From NCBI GenBank assembly GCA_030749435.1, contig JASMKH010000009.1, positions 1-64,000 on the forward strand: DNA of 64,000 nt, given 5' to 3'. The stretch is from Phycisphaerales bacterium (GTDB lineage Bacteria > Planctomycetota > Phycisphaerae > Phycisphaerales > SM1A02). The notes beneath the pieces were generated by a model. It searched no databases and had not been told where the DNA came from. It saw only the letters and a program-made list of their open reading frames with translations. A program made the position numbers and the translations under genes. Positions 1-10,120 of the stretch are shown here, in pieces (the stretch's first letter is position 1; each line of letters starts with the position of its first letter).

Positions 1-286
1 TTGCGTCCAGTTTGGCCGCCTCGCCGCCCTCCCAGTCGGTCTGGGCATCGATGTAATCCCACCACGAGCCGAAGTCATCGCTGGAGAGCCTGCTTCGAAG
101 AAGTTCAAGCGCATGCGCGGCGACCAGCGGACCGTTGAGTTCGTCCTCCGCCCGCTGCTGCAGCATCACCCCGGCCGGGAAGAGTGCGGCGATACTAATC
201 AGGCCGATCCCCAGGATGAAGATCGCCATCAGAAGTTCGATCAGCGAGAAGCCCCGCTTCGGGAATGGTCGGCGGAAGCGATTCAT
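1..286 (-). CDS. Prepilin-type N-terminal cleavage/methylation protein (pseudopilin), truncated by window edge
   Basis: Reverse complement reads MNRFRRPFPKRGFSLIELLMAIFILGIGLISIAALFPAGVML..., a type IV prepilin motif (RGFSLIELL). The ATG overlaps the TGA of the next gene (ATGA). Not in the ORF track because it runs off the edge. Confidence 0.88.
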   Translation of the reverse strand, partial: MNRFRRPFPKRGFSLIELLMAIFILGIGLISIAALFPAGVMLQQRAEDELNGPLVAAHALELLRSRLSSDDFGSWWDYIDAQTDWEGGEAAKLDA

Positions 287-1395
287 CGGTTGGCGGCCTC
301 CATCGGCACACCACTGAACTTGTTGAAGTGCAGTTGCCTGGCGTTGGCGTCGATGAACTCCCGCAGGGAGGCCGCGCGAACGCTCACGGCCTTTCGCCGC
401 ACCGGGTCGGTCGACGAATCCAGCCACGTCATGGGATCGAGTTGCTCGCGGGCCTCGCGATCGTCGTAGACCGCCAGCCACGCGCCCGTCACGACCAGCG
501 GCTCGTCATCCAGATGTTGTTGGCAGATCGGCAGCCGCTCGGCCTCGTTGTCCTCCCACATGTCCTTGGTGGCGACGTGCAGACCGTCACTGAGCCGGTA
601 CCGCGCTCCTACAAAGCAGCCAGCCGAAGGGGGCGACCATGAGAGTGGTTCGGCCGCACCATCGGCCACGGGGGGGCAGGCATCTGGCAGTCCGAACCCA
701 GCCGGGTCCTGCCGGTTGCAGTAGTCGATGCCTTCATACCGCTGGAATCCATCCGCGTTGAAGTCGACCCACAGCCAGTCGGCGTCGGCAGCGTGCACGA
801 TATTGGCGACCGCGCCGTCACCCGAGAACAGGATGCCAATCATCTGCCCGGGCGCTTCGGGCAACTTGGAGGCGAACTGACTTGGAGTGAGGTACTGCAC
901 ATCCCCGTCGTAGGCCATCGGGTCGGTCGTTGGCGAGTTGCTGTAGTCGCTCAGGTTGGAAATCCGGTGCCCGGGCACAGCGACGCCGATGCCCTCAGCC
1001 AACTGCATGGGCTTTCCGGAACCGACGGGGACGAATCGCGCCGTCCTTGGTTCATTGATGGATCCCGGGTCGCCCGACTCCGGATCAGGAATCCAGGGGA
1101 AGGCCTCGCCGGAATACTGGGCCACGATGCCTTCCAACTGCTGCACGCCCGGCGCGGTGATGGTCGGACGGAACACGAGTGCCGTGGGCCGGGCATCCTC
1201 GATCGCGCGCTGCCGCGCGATCGTGAGCATGTTTTTGACTTCCTCCACGGCACCGGCCCTCCGCACGTCCGATGCGATGGCCTGGTAGGAGGCCACGGTC
1301 GCAAGTCCGAGTACACCAATGATCGCCACGACCGCGAGCAGTTCGATGAGCGTGAACGCGGTACGGATCCTCTGGCTGTACCGGCGGTTCACCAT
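283..1395 (-). CDS. Prepilin-type pseudopilin (type II secretion GspH/GspG-like)
   Basis: N-terminus RTAFTLIELLAVVAIIGVLGLATVASY is a prepilin peptidase/methylation motif. Confidence 0.88.
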   Translation of the reverse strand: MVNRRYSQRIRTAFTLIELLAVVAIIGVLGLATVASYQAIASDVRRAGAVEEVKNMLTIARQRAIEDARPTALVFRPTITAPGVQQLEGIVAQYSGEAFPWIPDPESGDPGSINEPRTARFVPVGSGKPMQLAEGIGVAVPGHRISNLSDYSNSPTTDPMAYDGDVQYLTPSQFASKLPEAPGQMIGILFSGDGAVANIVHAADADWLWVDFNADGFQRYEGIDYCNRQDPAGFGLPDACPPVADGAAEPLSWSPPSAGCFVGARYRLSDGLHVATKDMWEDNEAERLPICQQHLDDEPLVVTGAWLAVYDDREAREQLDPMTWLDSSTDPVRRKAVSVRAASLREFIDANARQLHFNKFSGVPMEAANR

Positions 1396-2255
1396 TGACG
1401 TACCCCGTACGAATAGAGGTTGTCCTCGGTTCTACGGAAGCGAGCGTCCTCCTGAGCGGGCGTAAATGCGGTTCCCAGCGTGTGCGTGAAACCGACCCAG
1501 CCGTATCGCTGATCGGGGCCGGCACTCATGAAGTAGGTGCGATCGCCCGATGCCGGGCCGAAAGCCCGCTCCTCAAAGGTACGGATCGTGCCGTCTTCAT
1601 CCTGCAGCGCGGTATTGGTCGTTCCATCCAACTCTTCGTCGTTGACGCCCGAGGATGATGTGCCGCTGTCGAACCAGTCGCGTCCGGCGAACACAACGAT
1701 CACGGGGCGGCCCCACGTGTCGACCAGCAACTTGTCGGTCGGAGATGACCCCGTGCCGACCTCCTCCCAGAACTCGCTCGGCAGTTTGGCCAGAATCGCG
1801 CGACACGAGTCGATCGACTGCAGCCGCTTCAGGACATCCACCATCAGTTTGCGGCCGGCTCGATTCGACATGGCCGTCTCCCAACTCGAAAAGTCGTCGG
1901 GAGCAACCGAGAAGTCCTCCAGGAAACCGACACCGTCGACCTGATCCTGTCCGTACACGCCGCGGACGGGGATGTCGTAACTGCTCAGCCCGTTGAGCGG
2001 CTCGTCCAGGTAGGGCTGGGTACCCCCGCCGTCACCCTGCCCGTACGTCATCGCGTGACCGGTGTGCTGTTCAAACTCGGCCATGGCCGCGTCGAGCAGG
2101 CTCAGCATGTCCTGCGTCTTCCGCCGATCCGCCGACTCAAGGACGGCCGACCCGATGGAGAGCGTGATGGCAGCGAGAATGCTGATGATCACGATGGCGA
2201 TCATCAATTCAATCATGGTGAAGCCGCGGCGCGATCCTGTTCGCCTTTCACTCAT
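1389..2255 (-). CDS. Prepilin-type pseudopilin
   Basis: RRGFTMIELMIAIVIISILAAITLSIGSAV prepilin motif; overlaps both neighbours. Confidence 0.88.
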   Translation of the reverse strand: MSERRTGSRRGFTMIELMIAIVIISILAAITLSIGSAVLESADRRKTQDMLSLLDAAMAEFEQHTGHAMTYGQGDGGGTQPYLDEPLNGLSSYDIPVRGVYGQDQVDGVGFLEDFSVAPDDFSSWETAMSNRAGRKLMVDVLKRLQSIDSCRAILAKLPSEFWEEVGTGSSPTDKLLVDTWGRPVIVVFAGRDWFDSGTSSSGVNDEELDGTTNTALQDEDGTIRTFEERAFGPASGDRTYFMSAGPDQRYGWVGFTHTLGTAFTPAQEDARFRRTEDNLYSYGVRQW

Positions 2256-3499
2256 TGGCCGACCTCCACGATGTTGTCCCTGTTGGCCTCCTCGGTGGCA
2301 GCAACGCCAGCATCAAAAGCAGGCTTGCCAAGCCACCGCAGGTCCATACCGTCCTCGTACCAGCCCGAGGCTGCACTGTCGTAGGCCCCGTGATCGCCGC
2401 GGCCGTCGGAGAGTCCGTCGATCGCCTCACCGGGAAAGTCCACCCGCGCCCAGTCGTAGATGCGGCGGTTCGGCCCTGCGGACATGAATGCGAATCGGCC
2501 CGTCAGCAGCGTCCTTGGAATCGACGGATCACCGCGTGAACTGCCCCCATCGAGCGGTCCGTAGTCCCCCCACCGCTGATCACTTTCATCGACGAACCAC
2601 CAGTCGGTGCCTTCGCCCTCGTCGAACTCCCAGGGACGCAGCGCAAAGTACTCCGCCATGCTCGGGGAGTAAGTCCAGCCCACCGAGGGCTGATAGTCGG
2701 GCGGATACGTGCCACCGGGATTTCCGGGCGGATGATTCAGCCGGTAGTACCGGATGGGCGTGCCCCACGCATCCACAATGACCTTCGGGCCACAGGCGCT
2801 GTAACCGGCGTCGCCGGGGAAGAGAACCAGCGGTTGATTCGTCGCCGGGTCAATCGAGCCGTCCCAGGCCCCGAAGTCCCAGTGATCGGAGGCGTCCGCA
2901 TTCTCCTGGCTGCAGTCTCCATCCCAACCGATGGCGCCGACCATGGCCGGGTCGTCGAGTTCCAGGTACGGCCCAAGCACCTCGCCAAGATGGCCATCGC
3001 GTTCCGGGCGACGCTCGCACAGTTCCGCTCGGCCATCGTCGGCGCCAAGTGCGTCAGACCACGAGGCATTCCAGAATCCATCATCGCCCGGCCTGCGGAT
3101 TCCGAGCGCGGCGGCCGTCTCGGCGGTGGGATCTTCGGGGTCATAGCCATAGCCGTCGTGCTGCTCGTCGCCATAGCCCAGCAGGTACTCGGCTGGCGAT
3201 GTGTAGGAGTAGCGCCGCTGCATCGCCGTCAGATAGGCCGGATAGCCTCCCACCATCTTGCGGGTCGGCTCCAGGCCGTCGACGCCCGCTCGGTCATTGT
3301 CCAGCAGCGGCGGCAGGCAGCCCGCCTCTGACTCGAACCGGGTCACGGCCTGCGACAACGCCTTGAGCCGCGACTTCGTCGTCGCCACCATCGCGGCTTC
3401 GCGGGCGCCGCCGGCGGCGACAACGAGCAGACCGATCAGGAGAACGATGATCGCCATCGTGACGAGAATCTCGATCATCGTAAAGCCGCGGAATCGCAT
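2252..3499 (-). CDS. Prepilin-type pseudopilin
   Basis: FRGFTMIEILVTMAIIVLLIGLLVVA prepilin motif. Confidence 0.88.
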   Translation of the reverse strand: MRFRGFTMIEILVTMAIIVLLIGLLVVAAGGAREAAMVATTKSRLKALSQAVTRFESEAGCLPPLLDNDRAGVDGLEPTRKMVGGYPAYLTAMQRRYSYTSPAEYLLGYGDEQHDGYGYDPEDPTAETAAALGIRRPGDDGFWNASWSDALGADDGRAELCERRPERDGHLGEVLGPYLELDDPAMVGAIGWDGDCSQENADASDHWDFGAWDGSIDPATNQPLVLFPGDAGYSACGPKVIVDAWGTPIRYYRLNHPPGNPGGTYPPDYQPSVGWTYSPSMAEYFALRPWEFDEGEGTDWWFVDESDQRWGDYGPLDGGSSRGDPSIPRTLLTGRFAFMSAGPNRRIYDWARVDFPGEAIDGLSDGRGDHGAYDSAASGWYEDGMDLRWLGKPAFDAGVAATEEANRDNIVEVGQ

Positions 3500-3501
3500 G
3501 G

Positions 3502-4839
3502 CTACTGGTTCTCCGAAACCGACTGAATCATCTTGACCAGCGGCATGAAGAGGGCGAGCACGATGCCGCCGACGACCGTACCGAGCACAACAACAAGCAT
3601 CGGCTCGACGAGGCTCAGCAGCGACTGCACGGCCACATCGACTTCTTCGTCGTAGTTGTCCGCGACCTTCATCAGCATGACGTCGAGATCGCCGGTCTCC
3701 TCGCCCACGTCGATCATGTTCACGACGATTCCGTCGCAGACCTTGGACTCGCGAAGCGGCGTCGCGAAGGACTCACCTTCCCGAATGGAATCATGCACCC
3801 GCTGCAGCGCCCGTTCGAACACCCAGTTTCCGCAGGTATCCCGCGTGATGTTGACCGCTTCAAGAATCGGGACGCCCGCTGAAACCAGCGTACCGAGCGT
3901 CCGCGTAAAGCGGGCCACCGTCGTCTTTTCGACCAGCACACCGACCACCGGAATCTTGAGCACGATCCAGTCGATGGATGCGCGACCGAATCCGGTCTTC
4001 TTGAACACCTTCAGGAGGGCGATGGCCACAAAGGGCGCCGCCACGATCACCGTCCATCCGGGGATCATCTGCCCCGCATTCTTGCCCGCCACCCAGGAGC
4101 TGGCATCAATGAGAAACTTCGTCAGGCCGGGCAGTTCAATCTCGAAGTCGGCGAAGATCTCCTCGAACTTCGGAATCACGAAGTACATGATGCCTGTGAC
4201 GATCGCAATGGCGATGATCACGACCACCGTCGGATAGATCATCGCACCCTTGATGCGGGCGCGAAGCCTCGCCGCCTTCTCCATGAAGTTGGCCAGACGC
4301 TGCAGGATGACGTCGAGCACACCGCCGACTTCGCCGGCCGCCACCATCTTGCAATAGAGCCGGTCGAACCCCTTGGGGTGCTTGGCAAATGCGTCGGAGA
4401 GCGTGGAGCCCGCTTCGACGTCGGTGACGACCTGGGTCAGAATGCCTTTCAGTTTCCCGGGCTTCTGCTGCTGCTCAAGAATCTGCAGCGATCGCAGCAA
4501 CGGCAAACCTGCATCCTGCAGCGTGGAGAGCTGGCGTGTGAACTGCGTCAGGACCTTGATCTTGACCGGGCCGAAGCTCGGAATCTTGATCTCGATCCCC
4601 TTCTTCTCCTTCTTGGCCTTCGCGGCAGGCTCGGCCTTCTTGGCCTTCTTCTTCTTCTTCTTGCCCGAGCCTTTGCGGCCCTTCTTCCCGCCGGCCTCGC
4701 CGTCCCCCTGCGTCACGGACGTCGGGAAGAACCCTTGGCCGCGAATCTGCTGAATGGCGTCCTCGCTGCTGCCTGCTTCGACGGATCCACTGGTCGGTTT
4801 GCCCGCGGAGTCCAATGCTTCGTACTGATAGGTCGCCAT
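3502..4839 (-). CDS. gspF: Type II secretion/type IV pilus inner-membrane platform protein GspF
   Basis: F-domain duplicated core: TQFTRQLSTLQDAGLPLLRSLQIL and ARFTRTLGTLVSAGVPILEAVNI; TM helices; C-terminal VEPMLVVVLGTVVGGIVLALFMPL. Confidence 0.95.
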   Translation of the reverse strand: MATYQYEALDSAGKPTSGSVEAGSSEDAIQQIRGQGFFPTSVTQGDGEAGGKKGRKGSGKKKKKKAKKAEPAAKAKKEKKGIEIKIPSFGPVKIKVLTQFTRQLSTLQDAGLPLLRSLQILEQQQKPGKLKGILTQVVTDVEAGSTLSDAFAKHPKGFDRLYCKMVAAGEVGGVLDVILQRLANFMEKAARLRARIKGAMIYPTVVVIIAIAIVTGIMYFVIPKFEEIFADFEIELPGLTKFLIDASSWVAGKNAGQMIPGWTVIVAAPFVAIALLKVFKKTGFGRASIDWIVLKIPVVGVLVEKTTVARFTRTLGTLVSAGVPILEAVNITRDTCGNWVFERALQRVHDSIREGESFATPLRESKVCDGIVVNMIDVGEETGDLDVMLMKVADNYDEEVDVAVQSLLSLVEPMLVVVLGTVVGGIVLALFMPLVKMIQSVSENQ

Positions 4840-4867
4840 GTGTTGCCCTCACCGGCCGAGGCCGGGT

Positions 4868-6748
4868 CTACTCCTCGCTGATCGTCTCGCGAAGCACTTC
4901 ATCGATGGTGGTTCGCCCGTCGAAGATGGACAGGAGGCCCGACTCACGGAGCGTCCGCATGCCGCGTTTGCGACACTCGGTTCTCAGCAGTGCGGTCGAC
5001 GCCTGCTTCATGATGAGTTCCCGAAGTGCGTCATCCATGGTCATAATCTCGAACAGGGCCAGCCGTCCCTTGTATCCACTGCCGTTGCAACTCTCGCACC
5101 CGGCTCCTCGGAAGAAAGACTGGCCCACGACGTCCTCGGGACGCAATTCCAGTTCCATGAGTTCCGATTCGCTCGGGGTGTACTGCTGCTTGCACTTCAG
5201 GCAGATCCGGCGGACCAGTCGCTGCGCCACGATCGCCTCAACCGTCGCCGTAATCAGGAACGACTCAACCCCGAGATCGATCATCCGGAGAACGGTCGAC
5301 GGCGCGTCGTTGGTGTGCAGCGTGGAGAATACGAGGTGCCCGGTGAGTGCCGCCTGAATGGCAATCTGAGCGGTCTCCAAGTCGCGGATTTCGCCGACGA
5401 GGATCGTGTCCGGATCCTGTCGAAGGAAGGATCGCAGCAGCCTCGCAAACGTCAGCTCCTGATCCGTGTTCACTTGGCACTGCACCAGACCGTCAATGTC
5501 GTACTCCACCGGATCTTCGGCGGTGAGAATCTTCGTGTCCGGTTCGTTGAGCGCGCTCAACGCCGCGTACAACGTGGTCGTCTTGCCCGAGCCGGTCGGA
5601 CCTGTGATCAGAACGACGCCATTGGGCCTCCGAATGAGTTCGTTCATCGTGCCCAGTTCGTCATCCCGGAGCCCGACACGATCAATCGCCAGTTCGACGT
5701 TGCTGCGGTCGAGCACACGCATCACGACCGACTCGCCGTACATGGTCGGCAGGACCGAGATACGCAGGTCGATGGGATTCCGATTCACCGTCAATTCAAT
5801 GCGGCCGTCCTGCGGCAACCGCCGCTCAGCAATGTCGAGGTTGGCCATGACCTTGATGCGGGACACGATTGGAAGGGCCAGATGCGGGGGCGGCGGAACC
5901 ATTTCGTAAAGCACGCCGTCGATGCGATACCGCATCCTGAACTCCTCCTCGAACGGTTCGAAGTGGATGTCACTGGCCTTGTCCTTGATGGCCTGCAGCA
6001 GAACGAGGTTCAGCAGCTTGACGACCTTGTTGTCCTCCGAGGCGGCGGCCAGTTGCTCAAGATCGATCGACTCGCCGCGGCCCTCCAACGCTGCAAGCGT
6101 GTCGGAGTCCTCCAGCGCCGCCATGACGTCAAGCATGGACGACCCGGCCTGCGTCGTGGATCCGTACAGTCGCTCGATGGCCGCCTCCACCGCTGAGGGA
6201 GGCGCCACGACGGCGTTGACCTTGAATCCCATCAGCAGACGCAGGTCATCGACCGCTCTGTAATTGTCAGCCGACTTCATGGCGATTGTGATCGCCCGAC
6301 GCTCCGAGTCGAAAGCCACAGGCACAATCTGATAGGTGCGGGCCGTCTCGGCCGGAAGGTGTTCGATCAGGGCCTCGTCGATCGAATCCGGGTCAAGCTC
6401 GATGAAGTCCAGGCCGATCTGACCGGCCAGGACCTGCAGCACATCCTGCTCGGTGATCTTGCCCAGTTCCTGAAGGATCTCACCGACCTTGTTCCGCTCC
6501 CCCTTCTGGGCCCGCCGCTTCTGAATCGCGAGGGCCTCGTGGACCTCCTCGCGGGTCAACTTCCCCAACTTGACGAGCACCCGGCCAAATCGCCGGCCCT
6601 TGAGCTCGGCCGCCGCACTGCCATCGCTCCGCCTGCGTCGCCGGGAACGGCTGGTACTGCTGCTGGAACGGGTTCGCGGCGCGGTGCCCGGCTGGGGCGT
6701 GCCCGCCGAATCGCTGCCAGCGCGCTCAGGTTGTTCTTTCTTGGACAC
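4868..6748 (-). CDS. gspE: Type II secretion/type IV pilus assembly ATPase GspE/PilB
   Basis: Walker A GPTGSGKTTTLYAAL, RQDPDTILVGEIRD, HTNDAPSTVLR; tetracysteine CLKC...CESC; N-terminal MshEN domain. Confidence 0.95.
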   Translation of the reverse strand: MSKKEQPERAGSDSAGTPQPGTAPRTRSSSSTSRSRRRRRSDGSAAAELKGRRFGRVLVKLGKLTREEVHEALAIQKRRAQKGERNKVGEILQELGKITEQDVLQVLAGQIGLDFIELDPDSIDEALIEHLPAETARTYQIVPVAFDSERRAITIAMKSADNYRAVDDLRLLMGFKVNAVVAPPSAVEAAIERLYGSTTQAGSSMLDVMAALEDSDTLAALEGRGESIDLEQLAAASEDNKVVKLLNLVLLQAIKDKASDIHFEPFEEEFRMRYRIDGVLYEMVPPPPHLALPIVSRIKVMANLDIAERRLPQDGRIELTVNRNPIDLRISVLPTMYGESVVMRVLDRSNVELAIDRVGLRDDELGTMNELIRRPNGVVLITGPTGSGKTTTLYAALSALNEPDTKILTAEDPVEYDIDGLVQCQVNTDQELTFARLLRSFLRQDPDTILVGEIRDLETAQIAIQAALTGHLVFSTLHTNDAPSTVLRMIDLGVESFLITATVEAIVAQRLVRRICLKCKQQYTPSESELMELELRPEDVVGQSFFRGAGCESCNGSGYKGRLALFEIMTMDDALRELIMKQASTALLRTECRKRGMRTLRESGLLSIFDGRTTIDEVLRETISEE

Positions 6749-6930
6749 TGGGCCAGTTCCCTATACACCCGAGTCAGGGCCCCTCGCCACGCTCAGCATC
6801 CCGCCGGGCTCGTCCTGAACCCTGCCGGTTCGCCGTCGGTCGCATCCGAGTATGCCGTGCTCGATATCCCGATGCAAGGCCCAACATGGACCTTTTCTGC
6901 TATTGCCACCGGCCAAATGCAATGATCACA

Positions 6931-8082
6931 TCAGGCCTTGGCTGAGTCTGCCTGGTCGAGTTCCGTGCGTCCGACCGACTTCCCAACCCTGTGAATCCGG
7001 TTCGTGAGTTCCGAGGCATCCCTGGCCTTGTCGATCATCTCCTCGGCATCGATGATGCCCCGCTCGAAGAGGCCCCACAGGTGGTCGTCGAGCAACTGCA
7101 TGCCGAACTTCTTGCCGGTCTGAATCGCCGAGTCGATCCGGAAGGTCTTGTTCTCCCGGATCAGGTTGGCGATGGCGGGCGTCACGACCAGGAACTCATA
7201 GGAGGCAACCCGCCCCGGCTTGTCGGCCCGGGTGAGCAACTGCTGCGAAAGCACCGCAAGCAGCGTCACCGAAAGCTGCACCCGAATCTGCTCCTGCTGA
7301 TTCGTGGGGAAGGCGTCGATGATCCGGTTGATCGTGCCCGAGGCGCCCGTCGTGTGGAGCGTCGCGAAGACCAGGTGGCCCGTTTCCGCTGCCGCAATCG
7401 CCGCTTCGATCGTCTCCAGGTCACGCATCTCGCCCACCAGAATGACGTCCGGGTCCTGACGCAGCGCGCGGCGGAGCGCCTCGGCGAAGGAGGGCACATC
7501 CACCCCGACTTCCCGCTGATTGACAACGGACTTCTTGTGGTAGTGGTAGTACTCGATCGGGTCCTCGACGGTGACGATGTGCCGGTCGAAACTCATGTTG
7601 ATGTGGTCGATCATGGTGGCGAGGCTGGTCGTCTTGCCCGACCCGGTCGGCCCCGTCACGATGAACAGGCCCCGCGGCCGACGAATCAATTCCCGAACGA
7701 TCTCGGGCAGGCCAATCTGATCGAAACTCAGCAATTCATTGGGGATGAGACGCAGCGCGATGCTGACGTTGCCACGCTGACGGAAGACCGCCACCCGGAA
7801 GCGGGCTCGATCGCCGTACGCAAAGCCGAAGTCCGTGCTGCCGTGTTCCTGAAGTTCCTGCTGACATCGTTCCGGCGTGATCGACTTCATCAGCGCGACC
7901 GCGTCTTCATTGTCCAGAACCTTGGTGTCCAGACTCCTCAGACGGCCGCTCAGCCGCAGCGTCGGCTTCCGCCCCACCGAAATGTGGAGATCGGACGCGT
8001 CCTGGCGGATCACCGTGTCGAGAAGTCGATCAATCTGAATACTTGACATTGGTTCTGTGCTCGCCTTACCGGCGGCGGACAC
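6931..8082 (-). CDS. pilT: Twitching motility/retraction ATPase PilT
   Basis: GPTGSGKTTSLATMIDHIN, RALRQDPDVILVGEMRDLETIEAAIAAAETGHLVFATLHTTGA are PilT signatures. Confidence 0.95.
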   Translation of the reverse strand: MSAAGKASTEPMSSIQIDRLLDTVIRQDASDLHISVGRKPTLRLSGRLRSLDTKVLDNEDAVALMKSITPERCQQELQEHGSTDFGFAYGDRARFRVAVFRQRGNVSIALRLIPNELLSFDQIGLPEIVRELIRRPRGLFIVTGPTGSGKTTSLATMIDHINMSFDRHIVTVEDPIEYYHYHKKSVVNQREVGVDVPSFAEALRRALRQDPDVILVGEMRDLETIEAAIAAAETGHLVFATLHTTGASGTINRIIDAFPTNQQEQIRVQLSVTLLAVLSQQLLTRADKPGRVASYEFLVVTPAIANLIRENKTFRIDSAIQTGKKFGMQLLDDHLWGLFERGIIDAEEMIDKARDASELTNRIHRVGKSVGRTELDQADSAKA

Positions 8083-8086
8083 GCTC

Positions 8087-9835
8087 CTACTCGGAATCCA
8101 TATTGGCCGTGACGAGCACCTCGGCCTGCGCGAACCGCGAAATCTCGTTCATCGTCGTGACGCCGTTGAGAATCTTGACCTTTCCATCCTGAAGCAGCGA
8201 TCGCATGCCATTGCGAACCGCGGCGGCCCGCAATTCGGACACGGGCGCCTGCTCGAAGGCCATCTCTCGAAGTTCGGTCGTCATCTGCATCATCTCAAAA
8301 ATAGCCTTCCGGCCCTTATACCCGATGCCGCCGCACTTGCCGCATCCGGTGGCGCGGAGGATCTTGCCCTCACCCTCGGCCGCACTGATGTCGACCAGCC
8401 GCATGAGCTTCGAATCGGGATCCGGATCGGCTTCCGAGCACTCCTTGCACAGCACGCGAATGAGTCGCTGGGCCATGATTGCCTGAATGGAACTCGCCGC
8501 GAGATAGGGCTTGACCCCCATATCGACCAGTCGCGTGATTGCCGACGGCGCGTCATTGGTATGCAGCGTCGAGAAGACGAGGTGGCCTGTGAGCGCCGCC
8601 TGAATGGCGATGTCGGCCACTTCCCGGTCCCGGATTTCACCGATCAGCACGATGTTGGGCGCCTGCCGCAGCATCGACCGAAGAATCGCCGGGAAGGTCA
8701 GCCCGATGCCCTCGTTGACCTGACACTGATTGATCCCCGGGAAGCTGTACTCGACCGGATCCTCCGCCGTGATGATCTTGCGGTCGGGGCGGTTGAGCAC
8801 GTCGAGGGCCGAATACAGCGTCGTCGTCTTTCCCGAGCCGGTCGGGCCCGTCACCAGAAAGATCCCGTTGGGGCGGCGGATGATTCGGTTGAAGTGATCC
8901 AGATGGTCAGGCTCAAAGCCGAGATTCTGCAGACCGATCCGCACCGAGTCGGGCCTCAGAATACGAAGCACGACCGACTCGCCGTGATAGGCCGGACAGG
9001 CGCTCACACGAAAGTCGATCTGATCGCCATCCACGTCCAACTTGATCCGCCCGTCCTGGGGAATCCGCTTCTCGGCGATGTTGACGCCCGCCATCAGCTT
9101 CAAGCGGGCCAGCAGCGCCGACTGCATGCGCTTGGGCAGGTTGTCCCGGACATGACACACACCGTCAACGCGGTACCGCAGCAGCACGCGGTCCTCCATC
9201 GGTTCGACGTGGATGTCAGATGCCCGCCCACGAACCGCTTCGGTGATCAGTTTGTTGACCAGTTTGACGATCGGCGCGTCGTCTCCATCGCCGCCGATGT
9301 CCACCGACGCATCAACCGAGCGGTCCACCGAGGTGTCGACCGAGACGTCGATCGACTCGGTCACCAACGACCCACGCTCCACGGCCGCCCCACTCCCGAG
9401 CTGCTCATCGATGTACGCCTTCAGTGCGCTCCGGGGCGCCAGAATGGGATCGATCTCGGCCTTGAGCCGGAATCGCAGCAGGTCAAGCAGCTCCAGATCC
9501 ATCGGATCGTGGATCAGGAGCTTCATACGACCGCCAACCATGCCCGCGGGCGCCACCAGATGCTTGCGAACGACGTCCTTGGGCGCCGCATCCAGTTCGA
9601 TGTCCCCGAGATCCTCGGCACTGGCCATCGGATTGAAGTCCATCCCGAACTGCTCGGCCAACGCCTTGGAAACCTGCAGGTCATCGCACGCACCGGACTC
9701 GATCAGGCACTCACCGAGCCGCTTTCCGCTGCCTTTGGCGAGCTTCAGCGCTGTCTCCAACTGCGCATCGGTGATGACTTCTGCCTCAAGCAGCATCTCA
9801 CCGAGTTTGCGTCGGACTCTGGTTCGCCGTGCCAT
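8087..9835 (-). CDS. GspE/PilB-family secretion ATPase (second copy)
   Basis: GPTGSGKTTTLYSAL, GEIRDREVADIAIQAALTGHLVFSTLHTNDAPSA; CKEC...CGKC; start MARRTRVRRKLGEML is more plausible than the 10048 ORF start. Confidence 0.93.
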   Translation of the reverse strand: MARRTRVRRKLGEMLLEAEVITDAQLETALKLAKGSGKRLGECLIESGACDDLQVSKALAEQFGMDFNPMASAEDLGDIELDAAPKDVVRKHLVAPAGMVGGRMKLLIHDPMDLELLDLLRFRLKAEIDPILAPRSALKAYIDEQLGSGAAVERGSLVTESIDVSVDTSVDRSVDASVDIGGDGDDAPIVKLVNKLITEAVRGRASDIHVEPMEDRVLLRYRVDGVCHVRDNLPKRMQSALLARLKLMAGVNIAEKRIPQDGRIKLDVDGDQIDFRVSACPAYHGESVVLRILRPDSVRIGLQNLGFEPDHLDHFNRIIRRPNGIFLVTGPTGSGKTTTLYSALDVLNRPDRKIITAEDPVEYSFPGINQCQVNEGIGLTFPAILRSMLRQAPNIVLIGEIRDREVADIAIQAALTGHLVFSTLHTNDAPSAITRLVDMGVKPYLAASSIQAIMAQRLIRVLCKECSEADPDPDSKLMRLVDISAAEGEGKILRATGCGKCGGIGYKGRKAIFEMMQMTTELREMAFEQAPVSELRAAAVRNGMRSLLQDGKVKILNGVTTMNEISRFAQAEVLVTANMDSE

Positions 9836-10067
9836 GTAGTGAACGCTCCTGATCGCCGGGCAGATACGAACTGCCGAAATGGACCCCGGTGAGCCGAAGC
9901 GGTGCATCCTACAGACTGGATGCTCGCCGGAGAACCCGGCACCGGCTACCCTGCCCCGCGTGGCCCGAGCAGGGCTGCCCACCGCCGCGAGCCTCTGAGG
10001 CCGCCACCGGTGAGCGGCAGTGAGCGTCGAGCACTGGACCCCAGGCACAGGGCGTACCGAGCACGGG

Positions 10068-10118
10068 ACATCATCGAGGACTGGACATCATCGAGGGCAG
10101 GACATCATCGAGGGCAGG
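10068..10118. repeat. 17-bp tandem repeat, 3 units (ACATCATCGAGGRCWGG)
   Basis: acatcatcgaggactgg / acatcatcgagggcagg / acatcatcgagggcagg directly upstream of the GTG at 10121. Confidence 0.9.
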
Positions 10119-10120
10119 CA

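Noticed and set aside
8057-9892. 611-aa plus-strand ORF opposite the GspE ATPase
   Set aside because: Shadow ORF; the minus strand encodes clear Walker and DHxND motifs.
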